From Symsagittifera roscoffensis (lineage: Eukaryota; Xenacoelomorpha; Acoela; Convolutidae), in contig NC_087071.1 in assembly GCF_963678635.1 (NCBI RefSeq), positions 36,135,680-36,199,679 on the forward strand: DNA of 64,000 bases, written 5' to 3'. Each line of letters begins with the position of its first letter. Within the stretch, counting starts at the first letter, position 1. Position numbers and translations under genes: made by a program. Of this stretch, positions 27,501 to 33,597 are shown one piece after another. The notes under the pieces are model-generated. The model saw only the letters and a program-made list of their open reading frames with translations. It searched no databases and had not been told where the DNA came from.

Positions 27501-30500
27501 TATAATTTTATTTAAGGTATCTCTATTTGAGACAAGTTTAAAATTGTTCATATTAGGCAGGGTTGCATTTTGAAACAATTTTGATGTGACAAAGAGCGTT
27601 TTTTTTTCTTAAGAAGAACGTGGTTAATTGAGAATTCTTGGTTAATTGAGAAGCACAAAAACTGGCAATGTTGCGGATTCCGCTTCAATTCTTTTTTGAC
27701 CGGTTACGAAATCCGCCTACAATTCACAAAATGCAGTTTTGCCTCGTAATGCGTAATAGTTTGTTATATATTTTTGTAACGCCTGAACATGTTGGCGTTT
27801 TCATGGGTCTAGTGAGGGAAAATTTATGATGATTTTTCAAGTGACTAATTCAAACTGTAATGAGCTCGTCTTAAATTTTCATTTGCTCGATTTAATTTTT
27901 GCCAAACAATATCAAAAAACTATTTGAAGTGTCAATAAACGAAGTGAAGACACTTATTCGTGGCATGAATTATCTTCACAAGAAGATGTATATAACGCAA
28001 CGCGGCAAAGTAATGCCAAAATTGACTCAATCTCAACATTGAAGCAGTCTTAGCAACATTTATTCCAGTCACGGTTTAATAAACAAAGTTAAAGCGTCAA
28101 TGAACGAAGTGAAGACATTTATTTAAGTGGTGTTTTTTGTTTAGGTCGAACCAAGTGGAGGTACTCTGAAGCCAGTGAGTGGCTTCTCAATGGGCGCCGA
28201 GGAGTTCCTTCCGATGCTCATCTACTGTCTAGTCCAGTTCAAGTTCTCAACTGTTGAGATAGAGGCAGAATATATTTGGAAACTGCTCCCTCCCCATATT
28301 GCGAGGGGAGAAGCTGGCTACTATCTCACTGCATTATCGGTTGCGGGTAAGTTACAGAACAGTTTTTAAGTGTCAATGCAGTGACGACACTTATAAAAGT
28401 CGTGATAATTTTTTTTTCAGGAATACTCTTTGAAAGTTGTTCACCCTCAAATTCGATTTTTGGCGGTTTGACTTGTGATTTCTTTTCAAGTTCAGTGCAT
28501 TTCCTTTGTTAAAAAGAAGACAAACGCCTCTATCGAACTGCATTATCTGTTTCGGGTATAATTTGGATAGCAGTTTTTATCAAGCTTTAAATACAACAAA
28601 TCACTTAACCCATTTTTTGAGGGTTAAGAGTACTCGGCCGAAAAAATATGATTCACTCAACAAGCAATGAGAACTGATTATTACGGATTTCGAATTTGAA
28701 TGATACTTCGTTTGCTGAGTAATAAAAAGAGCATATTATCGGCTGCAAGTAGCAATACAGAGCTGAAAAAACTAAAAGGCTCTAAATTCTTATATAAAAA
28801 TCTTTATCGTAAACATTTGTAAATTATTTTTGATTGTTACTTTTCAGCCCATATTTTGAAGAATGTGCCTGAAAACACGACCCTGACATCCCCTGTGCAC
28901 GAAAGTTCCGACCGGGACAGCCCCGAGGGAGAGGGAGAAGGAACCCTATCGGCCCATGGAAACACCTCAACGCGCGGACCACGCGGAGACCATAAAACCG
29001 GAGGTATATATGCCACCCAATCTTTTTGTGGTTTCTTCACAACTTGTTGGGTTTAAATATGTCAATTTTAGATAAATAATTGAGTTTTCTCAAATTACAA
29101 TTTAATTAATAATAAAAAACATAAATATTATATCCTTAAATTACTTGAGTTTTTTTTGAATCATAAATTAATGGTGTTGCAATTCAAACCTTAGAAATTG
29201 TCGTAAAAAACTTTTTGTCTGTTATGGACATTGAAAAGTTTTCTTAAATTCAGCAAGGTGGAGCTAGGATTGCCGTGAGGGAGCAATTTTTCAAGAAATA
29301 ATTCTGCATTTGTTTACATCCGACAAAATAAAAAAAAAAACAGGCCCATTAACAGTTAATAAGTGAGTTTTCTGTCATTTTTTTTTACTTTCAGCTATTC
29401 TTATGAACATTTTTTCTTTATTAGGTAACAGTTCGGGAATCGGTTCTGCGGGTGCCATCGGGAAACAAGGTATCCTCTCCTCGCCGCGTCTGTCACCATC
29501 AACCTCAACTTCTGCTAACCCCTTACAACGTCAGGGCGGGTCCCCGGTTGTAGGTGGACGAGGCAGCACAAGTGGAGGTGTAGGAGGAATTGGGCAAATG
29601 TTGCAGAGCTACTCGGAAAACTCGACACAACAGTTGCCGAACATAGCCGATTTAGAAGGTATTTGCACTTAATTCACTTTTTGCGTTGAGTTTTAATACT
29701 CCTGCCTAGTTATTTGTTCGGTACCTGAAAATCTATCGTAAAACTAAAGCGGAAGTCGAATTCTCTGCTTAGACTTATGATTAGTTGGTCGAGAGTTCGA
29801 ATCCCGAGTAAACTAAAAAAAAAAAAGATTATTTTCAATAACTTTGTAAATGTTTGTTGGATTATCATCAGTGTTTGAGAATCGAAGCTCCACCCTGTGT
29901 GAAGAGTCAAGTGTTTAATAGAAAACCATTAGGCCGATTGTTTTTCATTTGAAGCCTGTTGAGAACTTATCATTTTTCGGTTATCTATGCGAAGTTGAAT
30001 TTCGCCTGTATAAAAACATTAGGATGAAAGAAATTTAAATTATCCGACTTAAGTAAAAGCTGCTTATCAAGTATCATTGAAATGAAACAAGAGGGCGACA
30101 GATCGGCGAAGTGCTGGTACTTGAACAAAAATCATTCAAAAAAAAATTAAAAACCACAGCGTTTGTGTAAATATGTAAACTTGTAGTCAAGTCGGATAAA
30201 TTGAATTTTTTCCATCCTTATGTTTTTATACAGGCGACATTTAAATACGCACAGATAAAAGAAAAATGAAAAATTCTCAACCGAAAAGATTTTATGTTTT
30301 TCATATTGGTTCTTTTTCGTCCGATGTAATCATAACTAAATCAAAATGTTAACTTATAAGGTTATTTTATATGGCTATTTGTGTTTTCAGGGTTTCTTAA
30401 AGTAGTCTTTCCGGATGAGAAGACAGAAACTATAATCAGTAAACTGCTGCCAGTGCCACCCTCGATGAGTGCGTTTGATGTGTGTGCCATGGTCGCCCAC

Positions 30501-31482
30501 AAACTCAAGATATCCCACAACCCAGAGGACTTTGGACTCTATGTCGTGATAGAGGGAGAGAGTAAGTTCTTTTTTAAGAGTCGATCAACGTAGTTCAGAC
30601 TTTTTTTATAGAAAATTATGATTTTCTTAAGGAAAAGTCTAAATTTGCTCAAGCTCATTTTTACCGAGCTTTGACTTTTGATTTTTCAAGTTCAGTTCAT
30701 TTCCTTGGTTAAAAGGAAGGCAAACTCCGGAAGGCGTAATTTTGAAGTTAATTAACTTGATTTTTGTTTTCACAGGAACCAAAATAGACGACAACCAATG
30801 TCCCCAAGAAGTGAAAGCCAAACTAGTGGTTGAAAATAAGAAACACCTCTTCGCCTATCAACGACACACCGCAAATATTTTGTGGGCTAAAACGTCGAAT
30901 AATTCACCGCCCACTACACTTAACAGCACAAATTCCACTTCAGAATCACCGAATCAGACTTCAAAATCAACAACACCTAAGAAAATAACAACAGCATTAC
31001 CTCACCAGCACAAAACAGCAAAAACCACTCCAGAATCAGCAAAAATATCAACAGGAGAAGCAGCAGCTTCTAGTGAAAAGTACGAAAAGGCAGCAACAAA
31101 AAGGGGATTTTTGAAATCATCGCTAATTACACCGGGAGTTATGTCACTTCAAAGTAGTAATTTCGTGGCGTTGCCGCCGTCGAATCCAAATGTCACGCCA
31201 TCGGGAGGAGGAACTACAGGAGCTTCGCTGCGTCTCCCTTTCCCTTCGGTGCGTCGCGCCAGAGGTGGGGGGAGTTTATCCCCGCAACCACGTCAAACTG
31301 TGGATAACCAATATGTATCGAGTTTCAATGAGGATACCCATTTATCAATGTCTTTACCTCACTCGGTAAGACATGGAATTCTTAGTAGCCCGGAACCTCC
31401 GAGTTTAAGCAGGAGTTTCAATTCGGGCAGCGGCTCGAAAAGTAGAAAAGGTGACCATCAAGTGACAACGTCTCGAAGCTGA
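298..31482 (+). CDS. RIN: RIN/Sprint family Ras and Rab5 interactor (18 coding exons, 1,949 aa)
   Basis: RIN proteins bind active Ras through a C-terminal RA domain and act as exchange factors for Rab5-class GTPases through a VPS9 domain, linking receptor tyrosine kinase signalling to endocytosis at the plasma membrane and early endosomes. Joining exons 298-549, 940-1286, 3096-3151, 3817-4025, 8810-9842, 10238-10356, 10845-10996, 12257-12862, 13735-13862, 14680-15743, 15876-15965, 16405-16520, 26227-26434, 28145-28346, 28848-29003, 29425-29658, 30391-30561 and 30776-31482 gives one uninterrupted frame with every phase matching. Visible domains are SH2 from W574 (FIVR arginine R599), a TPPPVPAK SH3 ligand at 756-763, RH-like helices about 1270-1390, VPS9 about 1391-1535 (GAEEFLP at 1477, GYY at 1518) and RA about 1658-1751. 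The linkers are long, Ser/Asn/Gln-rich and probably disordered. The length is well above vertebrate RIN1-3 and closer to long Drosophila Sprint. The family call is firm; exon 8 and 16 borders are less sure. Confidence 0.9.
550..939 (+). other. intron 1
   Basis: AT-rich, GT..AG bounded. I see no gene or repeat in it. Confidence 0.6.
940..1286 (+). CDS. RIN: RIN-like exon 2
   Basis: Acceptor ttattacag ends at 939 and donor gtaagt starts at 1287. Encodes about 116 residues of unstructured N-terminal region, with a Cys-containing PPCTCGTGE patch and a Ser/Ala-rich end. It enters in phase 0 and leaves two bases for the next exon. Confidence 0.7.
1287..3095 (+). other. intron 2
   Basis: AT-rich intron containing a copy of the interspersed repeat at 1385-1520. 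Otherwise no coding or RNA feature is visible; the open frame around 2365-2550 has no support. Confidence 0.65.
1385..1520 (+). repeat. interspersed repeat family, partial copy
   Basis: Begins with a version of agtcgatgaacgtagtgag, then ataggtcgtgatg, a T-run ending cag, ggaaaaagtcttaaaattt, gttcacgctcaattttga, and a ggtttgacttttgatt variant. The same order recurs at ten or more places in the window. Confidence 0.7.
3096..3151 (+). CDS. RIN: RIN-like exon 3 (micro-exon, 56 nt)
   Basis: Acceptor gttattttag ends at 3095 and donor gtgagt starts at 3152. Contributes a short acidic stretch (DSVAYSIGSADESVDII). Phases on both sides fit exons 2 and 4, which is the main support for so small an exon. 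Confidence 0.6.
3152..3816 (+). other. intron 3
   Basis: Mostly occupied by a 5'-truncated hAT-type MITE (3202-3582). The remainder is featureless AT-rich DNA. Confidence 0.6.
3202..3582. mobile_element. hAT-type MITE, 5'-truncated copy
   Basis: Aligns with the complete element at 18204-18627 from cctcagggattcgacccc through ggccgaccaaccc, gcgcc...ggggagtgcgcgtcg, cctgcggcgcaaa and gtcgacct to a decayed right end tctagatacggccctg. The left terminal inverted repeat is missing. Confidence 0.7.
3817..4025 (+). CDS. RIN: RIN-like exon 4
   Basis: Acceptor tttgctttcttcaag ends at 3816 and donor gtaagt starts at 4026. Encodes 70 residues with a Ser/Asp-rich segment (SFDGASDYYSSDPECS). It has no ATG-initiated frame of its own on this strand and is easily missed, because the longer open frame here is antisense. 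Both phases match exons 3 and 5. Confidence 0.7.
4503..4940 (+). repeat. interspersed repeat family, long copy
   Basis: Carries the whole core order: variant cgatgagcatagttcag start, gggaaaagttttaaaattt, gttcacgttcac, cgtcacgaaaaacgtgatcg, ttctaattttgaaagtggaa, agtgtcaatcataaattgtt, then the end block ttgcgttc...actgtctgttggctatg. It aligns throughout with 33598-34060. Confidence 0.75.
8169..8285. repeat. A-rich tandem duplication (about 70 bp unit)
   Basis: Two adjacent imperfect copies of a segment running atctgaaaaaaaatta...aatcagacattaaaaaa. Confidence 0.6.
8810..9842 (+). CDS. RIN: RIN-like exon 5 (linker and first half of SH2)
   Basis: Acceptor ctatttcag ends at 8809 and donor gtttgt starts at 9843. 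The first about 285 residues are a Ser/Thr/Pro/Asn-rich linker. From W574 the exon encodes the start of the SH2 domain: WYLPNLTRQDA, the phosphotyrosine-pocket motif GNFIVRHSS with R599, then the strand ALSLRST. The order is typical of RIN SH2 domains, which begin WYLP or similar. The open frame continues past the donor into the intron as read-through only. Confidence 0.9.
9843..10237 (+). other. intron 5
   Basis: Short AT-rich intron between the two SH2 exons. A palindromic CGCCCGGGTtagaactcACCCGGGCG hairpin lies near 10156-10180. Nothing else is seen. Confidence 0.6.
10238..10356 (+). CDS. RIN: RIN-like exon 6 (second half of SH2)
   Basis: Acceptor ggtttgcag ends at 10237 and donor gtaact starts at 10357. 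Encodes 40 residues completing the SH2 fold: GLQINEAQNSFVDIVSLLQH, then YY and the LPCQLRLP strand. This GL...F.S...L...Y...LPCPLRLP pattern is conserved in RIN family SH2 domains. Confidence 0.9.
10357..10844 (+). other. intron 6
   Basis: AT-rich. Around 10665-10760 is a short segment resembling pieces near 13,915 and 25,455 (ttcacgaGGaaaGgac type, then gagctgttcagct), probably a small interspersed repeat. No gene. Confidence 0.45.
10845..10996 (+). CDS. RIN: RIN-like exon 7
   Basis: Acceptor aatgattttgcag ends at 10844 and donor gtgaac starts at 10997. Encodes about 50 residues after the SH2 core (ATGYELNQYWIMGEKFWIRS and an acidic tail ending LERTI). Both splice phases fit. Confidence 0.75.
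10997..12256 (+). other. intron 7
   Basis: AT-rich intron with no recognisable gene or repeat. Its 3' end is uncertain because the in-phase acceptor at 12256 lacks a clear pyrimidine tract. Confidence 0.5.
12257..12862 (+). CDS. RIN: RIN-like exon 8 (proline-rich SH3 ligand)
   Basis: Encodes about 202 residues. FEKLKNSMQMFRTTS is followed by TPPPVPAK at residues 756-763. RIN proteins use such proline motifs to bind SH3 domains of amphiphysin/BIN1-type partners. The rest is Ser/Gln/Asn-rich and probably disordered. Donor gtaaat starts at 12863. The only in-phase acceptor I find is aaattaag ending at 12256, which has no good polypyrimidine tract. An ATG at 12240 could alternatively start a shorter isoform lacking the SH2 domain. 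Confidence 0.75.
12863..13734 (+). other. intron 8
   Basis: Contains a copy of the interspersed repeat at about 13023-13340. The rest is featureless. Confidence 0.6.
13023..13340 (+). repeat. interspersed repeat family, internally deleted copy
   Basis: Start block (agagtaatgcatgtagtgag), T-run-cag block, ggaaaaagtcttaaaattt and end block (cttttgctactgtcagttggctatg), with the middle missing. Confidence 0.65.
13735..13862 (+). CDS. RIN: RIN-like exon 9
   Basis: Acceptor gctgtatttaag ends at 13734 and donor gtaagc starts at 13863. Encodes about 43 residues of low-complexity Ser/Thr/Gly/Pro linker. Phases fit exons 8 and 10. Confidence 0.7.
13863..14679 (+). other. intron 9
   Basis: Contains a partial interspersed-repeat copy at about 13998-14125. 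Also has an imperfect inverted pair around 14385-14410 and 14475-14500 (acaagtatgatggttgg against ccaactatcatacttgt), a possible hairpin of about 110 bp. Confidence 0.5.
13998..14125 (+). repeat. interspersed repeat family, short copy
   Basis: Start block (agagtcgatgaatgtagtcg), T-run-cag, ggaaaagtcttcaaaactg, and end block (cgttcgttgactctttt...ctactgtctgtt). Confidence 0.6.
14680..15743 (+). CDS. RIN: RIN-like exon 10 (linker, start of RH region)
   Basis: Encodes 355 residues. The acceptor used is tgtattctgcttcag ending at 14679: the cag at 14656 leads to a stop, whereas this one matches the phase of exon 9. The first about 270 residues are Ser/Asn-rich. The C-terminal part turns basic and helical (PKVPRFWVNLRRKGK, then IRSCIIELAQDQNTNFYRLV), the start of the RIN homology region before VPS9. 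Donor gtaggt starts at 15744. Confidence 0.85.
15876..15965 (+). CDS. RIN: RIN-like exon 11 (RH region)
   Basis: Acceptor tgtgtgtttcag ends at 15875 and donor gtaaat starts at 15966. Encodes 30 residues, VRQEMNSLKIYLTSPNEKIL and following, matching the helical VRQFM..VK.YL type segment of RIN proteins. Confidence 0.85.
15966..16404 (+). other. intron 11
   Basis: AT-rich intron. An ATG-less open stretch runs into exon 12 but carries no independent coding evidence. Confidence 0.55.
16405..16520 (+). CDS. RIN: RIN-like exon 12 (RH region)
   Basis: Acceptor gcttttgcag ends at 16404 and donor gtatgt starts at 16521. Encodes 38 residues including ALHKIILKPLIQHLMTVL, the conserved A..(V/I)LKPL motif just before the RIN VPS9 domain. 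A frame with its own ATG upstream of the acceptor is spurious. Confidence 0.88.
16656..16796 (-). CDS. small basic ORF in intron 12, antisense (46 aa)
   Basis: ATG-initiated frame of 46 codons ending TAG. It is strongly basic with two nuclear-localisation-like clusters (KRATKRRK and NKRRKV) and a composition unlike the surrounding AT-rich intron. It is not recognised. It could be the last exon of a gene nested antisense in the RIN-like intron, together with the segments at 17055-17579 and 18665-18754, or a stand-alone relic. Just upstream on its strand lies a tandem pair of 21-bp units (16822-16863). Confidence 0.3.
   Translation of the reverse strand: MQSTTPKRATKRRKNTTNGPPNKRRKVDNGKRTPQPITSAAEVESL
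17055..17307 (-). CDS. antisense coding-like segment in intron 12
   Basis: Open on the minus strand with a protein-like composition (KADLQDLKTLTQQLMSDEKP, then VNELVTRDSFFVESLKDMAS). It ends at a good donor, tct then gtaagt, at about 17055, which argues for a real exon rather than chance. The ATG at 17307 sits directly after the stop of the next segment in a different frame (the bases read ttaatg), so either an indel or a short spliced piece separates the two. Function unknown. Confidence 0.35.
17307..17579 (-). CDS. antisense coding-like segment in intron 12 (90 aa)
   Basis: ATG at 17579 preceded by an in-frame TGA, 90 codons, stop at 17307-17309. Charged and hydrophilic (IPIKEHIAEMQLKEKVTPSF, then QGQTETEENRC). 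It is contiguous with the segment ending at 17055 but in another frame. Not recognised. The run of antisense open segments on one side of the intron suggests a nested gene or its pseudogene. Confidence 0.35.
   Translation of the reverse strand: MNKKHRLIPIKEHIAEMQLKEKVTPSFEIRNQKKFVQASIKTRNMQGQTETEENRCNQEASTVDLKWGQDVAAQTDSSRRTTDSEAMTEN
18204..18627. mobile_element. hAT-type MITE, complete copy with TIRs and 8-bp TSD
   Basis: Left end caggggcggatttagg and right end cctagatccgcccctg are inverted repeats of 16 bp with one mismatch. The element is flanked by a perfect 8-bp duplication GATGTAAT (18196-18203 and 18628-18635), the target-site length typical of the hAT superfamily. The 424 bp encode no transposase, so the element is non-autonomous. 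Its 8-bp duplication and intact termini suggest a fairly recent insertion into intron 12. Confidence 0.85.
18665..18754 (-). CDS. antisense coding-like segment in intron 12
   Basis: Minus-strand stretch reading MKRIINDMELLNQQKIKKTI then KYVTDEKDPIEM, with a possible donor (atg then gttaat) at its end. Just beyond, the complete hAT MITE interrupts the sequence: without the MITE the frame stops a few codons on. A further hydrophilic stretch (ILNEISKEKREFINILLLYH) lies upstream at about 18990-19060. Evidence is only composition and strand agreement with the segments at 16656-17579. Confidence 0.25.
20845..22612 (+). repeat. interspersed repeat family, longest composite copy
   Basis: Starts with acttagtgagtgctcttgta and the T-run-cag block. 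It includes a CCCTTGC-gataa-GCAAGGG hairpin (20956-20974), a segment shared with 34,150-34,220 (cataataaattcaaatttc, cttgg...gataacgaa), a second tagcaagcgttatcaa block at about 22053, and the terminal tcgcaagtg...gaagcttcgcctc at 22590-22612. It may be two overlapping copies. Confidence 0.5.
21488..21565. repeat. two-copy 39-bp tandem repeat
   Basis: The segment ttaaattaaccaatatggtc followed by atatcccggagaaatata occurs twice head to tail, differing by one base (c or t in cccgg/cctgg). Confidence 0.85.
22640..23015 (+). repeat. interspersed repeat family, copy lacking start
   Basis: Shares the middle and end blocks: ttcaattccatcgttaaaag, agtcaatcataaattgttct, the tttcttgcgttcattgactc block and ccaactgtctgtgggctgtg. 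Confidence 0.65.
26227..26434 (+). CDS. RIN: RIN-like exon 13 (VPS9, N-terminal half)
   Basis: Acceptor gcttatttttttcag ends at 26226 and donor gttagt starts at 26435. Encodes LFRMERNLLAAKSKPYGELG, then LETVKHFFRRMTETFSPTHK and LENLLAASKAIYIS. These helices match the front of RIN VPS9 domains (SP..K...LL...K.IY). A 9.7 kb intron precedes it. Confidence 0.92.
26435..28144 (+). other. intron 13
   Basis: AT-rich. Two copies of the short hairpin-prone terminal motif of the interspersed repeat (GTGTCAATAAACGAAGTGAA and relatives) lie at about 27928-27955 and 28093-28120. No gene is seen. Confidence 0.55.
28145..28346 (+). CDS. RIN: RIN-like exon 14 (VPS9 catalytic core)
   Basis: Acceptor ttttttgtttag ends at 28144 and donor gtaagt starts at 28347. 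Encodes the VPS9 core: GAEEFLPMLIYCLVQ at residues 1477-1491 and GEAGYYLTALSVA at 1515-1527. In most VPS9 exchange factors the first motif is GAD(D/E)FLP; here the Asp is Glu. The tyrosine pair of the second motif is intact. Confidence 0.93.
28347..28847 (+). other. intron 14
   Basis: An interspersed-repeat copy (28366-28530) begins only about 20 bases after the splice donor. The rest is featureless. Confidence 0.6.
28366..28530 (+). repeat. interspersed repeat family, 5' copy beside a splice donor
   Basis: aagtgtcaatgcagtgacga start, then ataaaagtcgtgataa, T-run-cag, ggaatactctttgaaag, gttcaccctcaaattcga, ggcggtttgacttgtgatt. It starts about 20 bases downstream of the exon 14 donor. Confidence 0.7.
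28848..29003 (+). CDS. RIN: RIN-like exon 15
   Basis: Acceptor tgttacttttcag ends at 28847 and donor gtatat starts at 29004. It finishes the last VPS9 helix (AHILKN), then encodes an acidic, Gly-rich linker (SPEGEGEGT, GDHKTG). Phases fit. Confidence 0.85.
29004..29424 (+). other. intron 15
   Basis: AT-rich with an A10 tract near 29331. Two in-frame alternative acceptors (29395 and 29424) end it. Confidence 0.6.
29425..29658 (+). CDS. RIN: RIN-like exon 16 (Gly/Ser linker)
   Basis: Encodes about 78 residues of Gly/Ser-rich linker (GGRGSTSGGVGGIGQ). Two acceptors work in phase: ttttctttattag ending at 29424 and tttttactttcag ending at 29395, the second adding ten residues. The first is listed. 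Donor gtattt starts at 29659. Confidence 0.75.
29659..30390 (+). other. intron 16
   Basis: Carries a foldback element of about 390 bp (29931-30320). Just before it is a tRNA-like B-box (agttcgaatcc) followed by an A-tract at about 29790-29826, possibly a SINE relic. Confidence 0.6.
29931..30320. mobile_element. foldback (long inverted repeat) element in intron 16
   Basis: Left arm about 29950-30075 and right arm about 30175-30310 are reverse complements over roughly 120 bp with scattered mismatches. Shared blocks include cgcctgtataaaaacatta / taatgtttttatacaggcg (agg or ttagg variants) and ttatccgactta / aagtcggataa. The arms enclose about 100 bp. It looks like a MITE or foldback transposon; no coding capacity. 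Confidence 0.7.
30391..30561 (+). CDS. RIN: RIN-like exon 17 (RA domain, first half)
   Basis: Acceptor tttgtgttttcag ends at 30390 and donor gtaagt starts at 30562. Encodes FLKVVFPDEKTETIISKLLP, VPPSMSAFDVCAMVAHKLKI and a FGLYVVIEGE strand, the ubiquitin-like start of a Ras-association domain as in RIN C-termini. Confidence 0.92.
30576..30730 (+). repeat. interspersed repeat family, copy beside a splice donor
   Basis: agagtcgatcaacgtagttc start 14 bases after the exon 17 donor, then aggaaaagtctaaatttg, gctcatttttaccgagctt, gacttttgatttttcaag and ggttaaaaggaaggcaaac. Confidence 0.65.
30776..31482 (+). CDS. RIN: RIN-like exon 18 (RA domain end and C-terminal tail)
   Basis: Acceptor tttgttttcacag ends at 30775. 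Completes the RA domain (CPQEVKAKLV, HLFAYQR), ending about residue 1751. A Ser/Thr-rich tail of about 198 residues follows, with basic clusters (KSSL, VRRARGGG, KSRKGD). TGA stop at 31480-31482. Confidence 0.92.
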
Positions 31483-31616
31483 CCCCAAAATTAAAAGAAA
31501 AATTTTTGCTTCTGTGAAATTTCGGAAGGCTAGAAAACTCGAAAGGTCTGTCTTAAACTGGGTTATATGGGAGTTAGATTAAAGTGGAACTAAAATATGC
31601 TATGCTAAAAGTATAA

Positions 31617-31622
31617 AATAAA
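31617..31622 (+). promoter_or_regulatory. candidate poly(A) signal AATAAA
   Basis: Canonical hexamer 135 bases after the RIN-like stop codon. It is the first such site in the 3' UTR. Confidence 0.45.
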
Positions 31623-31763
31623 ATTATTTTTGTTAAAAGAGTAATTTGGGAAGATCAAGAGGTCAAGTGTTAGTGTGATTTGTATAATATGTCGCCTGGA
31701 GAAAGTTTAAGAAATTAGTTTTTATGATTCTAAAATTTGGTGAATTATTTTTCACTGGAATCA

Positions 31764-31769
31764 AATAAA
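31764..31769 (+). promoter_or_regulatory. second candidate poly(A) signal AATAAA
   Basis: A second canonical hexamer about 280 bases after the stop, a possible alternative 3' end. Confidence 0.4.
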
Positions 31770-33597
31770 AAAAACATGTATCACATAAGAAGTAGAAAAA
31801 CTCTATTAAAAATTTTCCTACATGGTGAATAGATAAAACAGACTTATCTTCAGACTTATTTATTGTGCTATTTTCTTGAAGTTTGGTTTACTGTTTCTCA
31901 ATTGTGCTAGTTTTGAGTCTTTCAACTTTATACGTGGTGGGTGCAGATAACTTGTGCAATTTTCATACATTTTTTCAGTTATACGAAGTCGTATATTTCT
32001 ACCCTCTCTCCTCACAAGAAAAGGCATTCTCAAGTTCACTTGAAGTGAAACTCCCCTCCTATTTTAAGTGTGTCCCAAGTTAATTTAGGACACCAGAACC
32101 TCGAAACCCCAAAAAATAATTGGATCTATTTCAAATAGTCTCGCAGTCTTTTCATAAATCGCCGTCTTTCGAAACATCGAAGTTTATCGCCGTAATCAAC
32201 TCTTAGCTTCAATACAAAGTTTTTCCCGCAACAATTGTTATTCAACCTAATTCTGACACGTTGCGGGTTTTAAATTCTACGCCACATATGAAAATAGGAG
32301 TTTAGACTTCTCGAAATTTATTCATAAGCTGAGTTGAAATGACGGTTTGATTATTTTGAGTAGATTCAATTTAACGAGTATAATAGTGTTTATTCACGAG
32401 TAATGGCGTAGGAAATCTGTGAGTCGAATTCGATTTTTTTTATTGATGATGATTTAATACTATATATGGCAAAAATGTGAAAGAAACATGGTCAAATTGT
32501 TTTAAAAATTTAGAGTTGAAAAAAGCCCTAAATTAACAGAAAATTATACGTTCTGATTTGGAGTTTTCATCATCTTGAATTTATCTGATCATCAATTTTT
32601 TACTCTATAATAAGTGAACAAAAATGTTATCAAGATTTACTTCACGGCGGAAGGCTTAGTAGTTTATCTTTGATGCATTAGAAAAGCATCATCAATATAA
32701 TTGGTTGAATTCTACAATTTATTTGATTAGATAACGTTAAAAAGTCATTAGCTTTGTGAGTGTGATGATATAAAATTTGAGTGATGTGATGTTTTTGCAC
32801 TTGAAAAGAAAGCGTTATGTCTTAATATTGATTGTAATTTGGTTTAGTAGTTAAATGAACTATTTAAATGAGTTTTCACTAAAAAGTTAAACTGAAATTT
32901 GTATTTCTTTAAAATTTGGTGCTCTATTTTAAACTCGTCTTAACCCAAATCTTTCCTGGACAAAATTAATCTTCGGCTTAATAATAAATCGAGTTGATTT
33001 GTCAGCCGATGAAATACTCGAGAATATTGTAGAAAAATGCGTGAAAACGTCAAACTTGTGTTAATGAGAAGTGAATCACGAACATAGCCATTATGAAGAA
33101 GTATAAATTTAGTAATGTTCGATTAATATTAATAAATGATAAATTTGAATGGACTGCTATAGATTGATGTGATTTATATTTTGTCAATGCTCAAAATAGT
33201 TTTTGATATGCATAAACATTATTCACAATTGTTGCTACGCTGAGCGCATTTTAAATTCAAAACCTATTTTTCTACCGCAAACCCTGTTTTATACTCATCG
33301 TCTAGTTAGCTAGTTGAGATTTTCTCAGTTTTTCAACTGAGAAACAAACGTAAACAAACAAGCAAACGCTTTTCACATATTATACGTTAAATGTTTCAAA
33401 CAAAATGGCAAAAGTTTGTGCTCAATCTCACTGGAGAGCGATTAAGTTGCAGGTGTTTTATCCACTTTTTATGGAAATCTGTGTTTTTAATGAGTCGTGT
33501 AAATTTTATATGGCAGCTAGACACTTTGATCAACCAAGAAAACAAAGGCTCCGTAATCCAGAGGTCATCGGTTCTGATCCCGTAGTTGGACATTTTT
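31770..33597. other. intergenic, no gene seen
   Basis: AT-rich DNA downstream of the RIN-like gene. I see no coding exon pattern, RNA gene or strong repeat. A weak tRNA-like B-box (ggttctgatcc) at about 33570 is discussed among the rejected items. Confidence 0.55.

Noticed and set aside
29396-29424. ten-residue extension of exon 16 from the upstream acceptor
   Set aside because: Not used in the model: the shorter form fits the phase of exon 15 directly, and the extension is unsupported by family conservation.
29755-29826. possible tRNA gene (B-box agttcgaatcc)
   Set aside because: The T-stem does not pair properly and no A-box or acceptor stem is convincing. The following A-tract suggests at most a SINE relic.
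33500-33595. tRNA-like segment (ggcagctagac ... ggttctgatcc)
   Set aside because: Weak A- and B-box resemblance only; no cloverleaf can be drawn.
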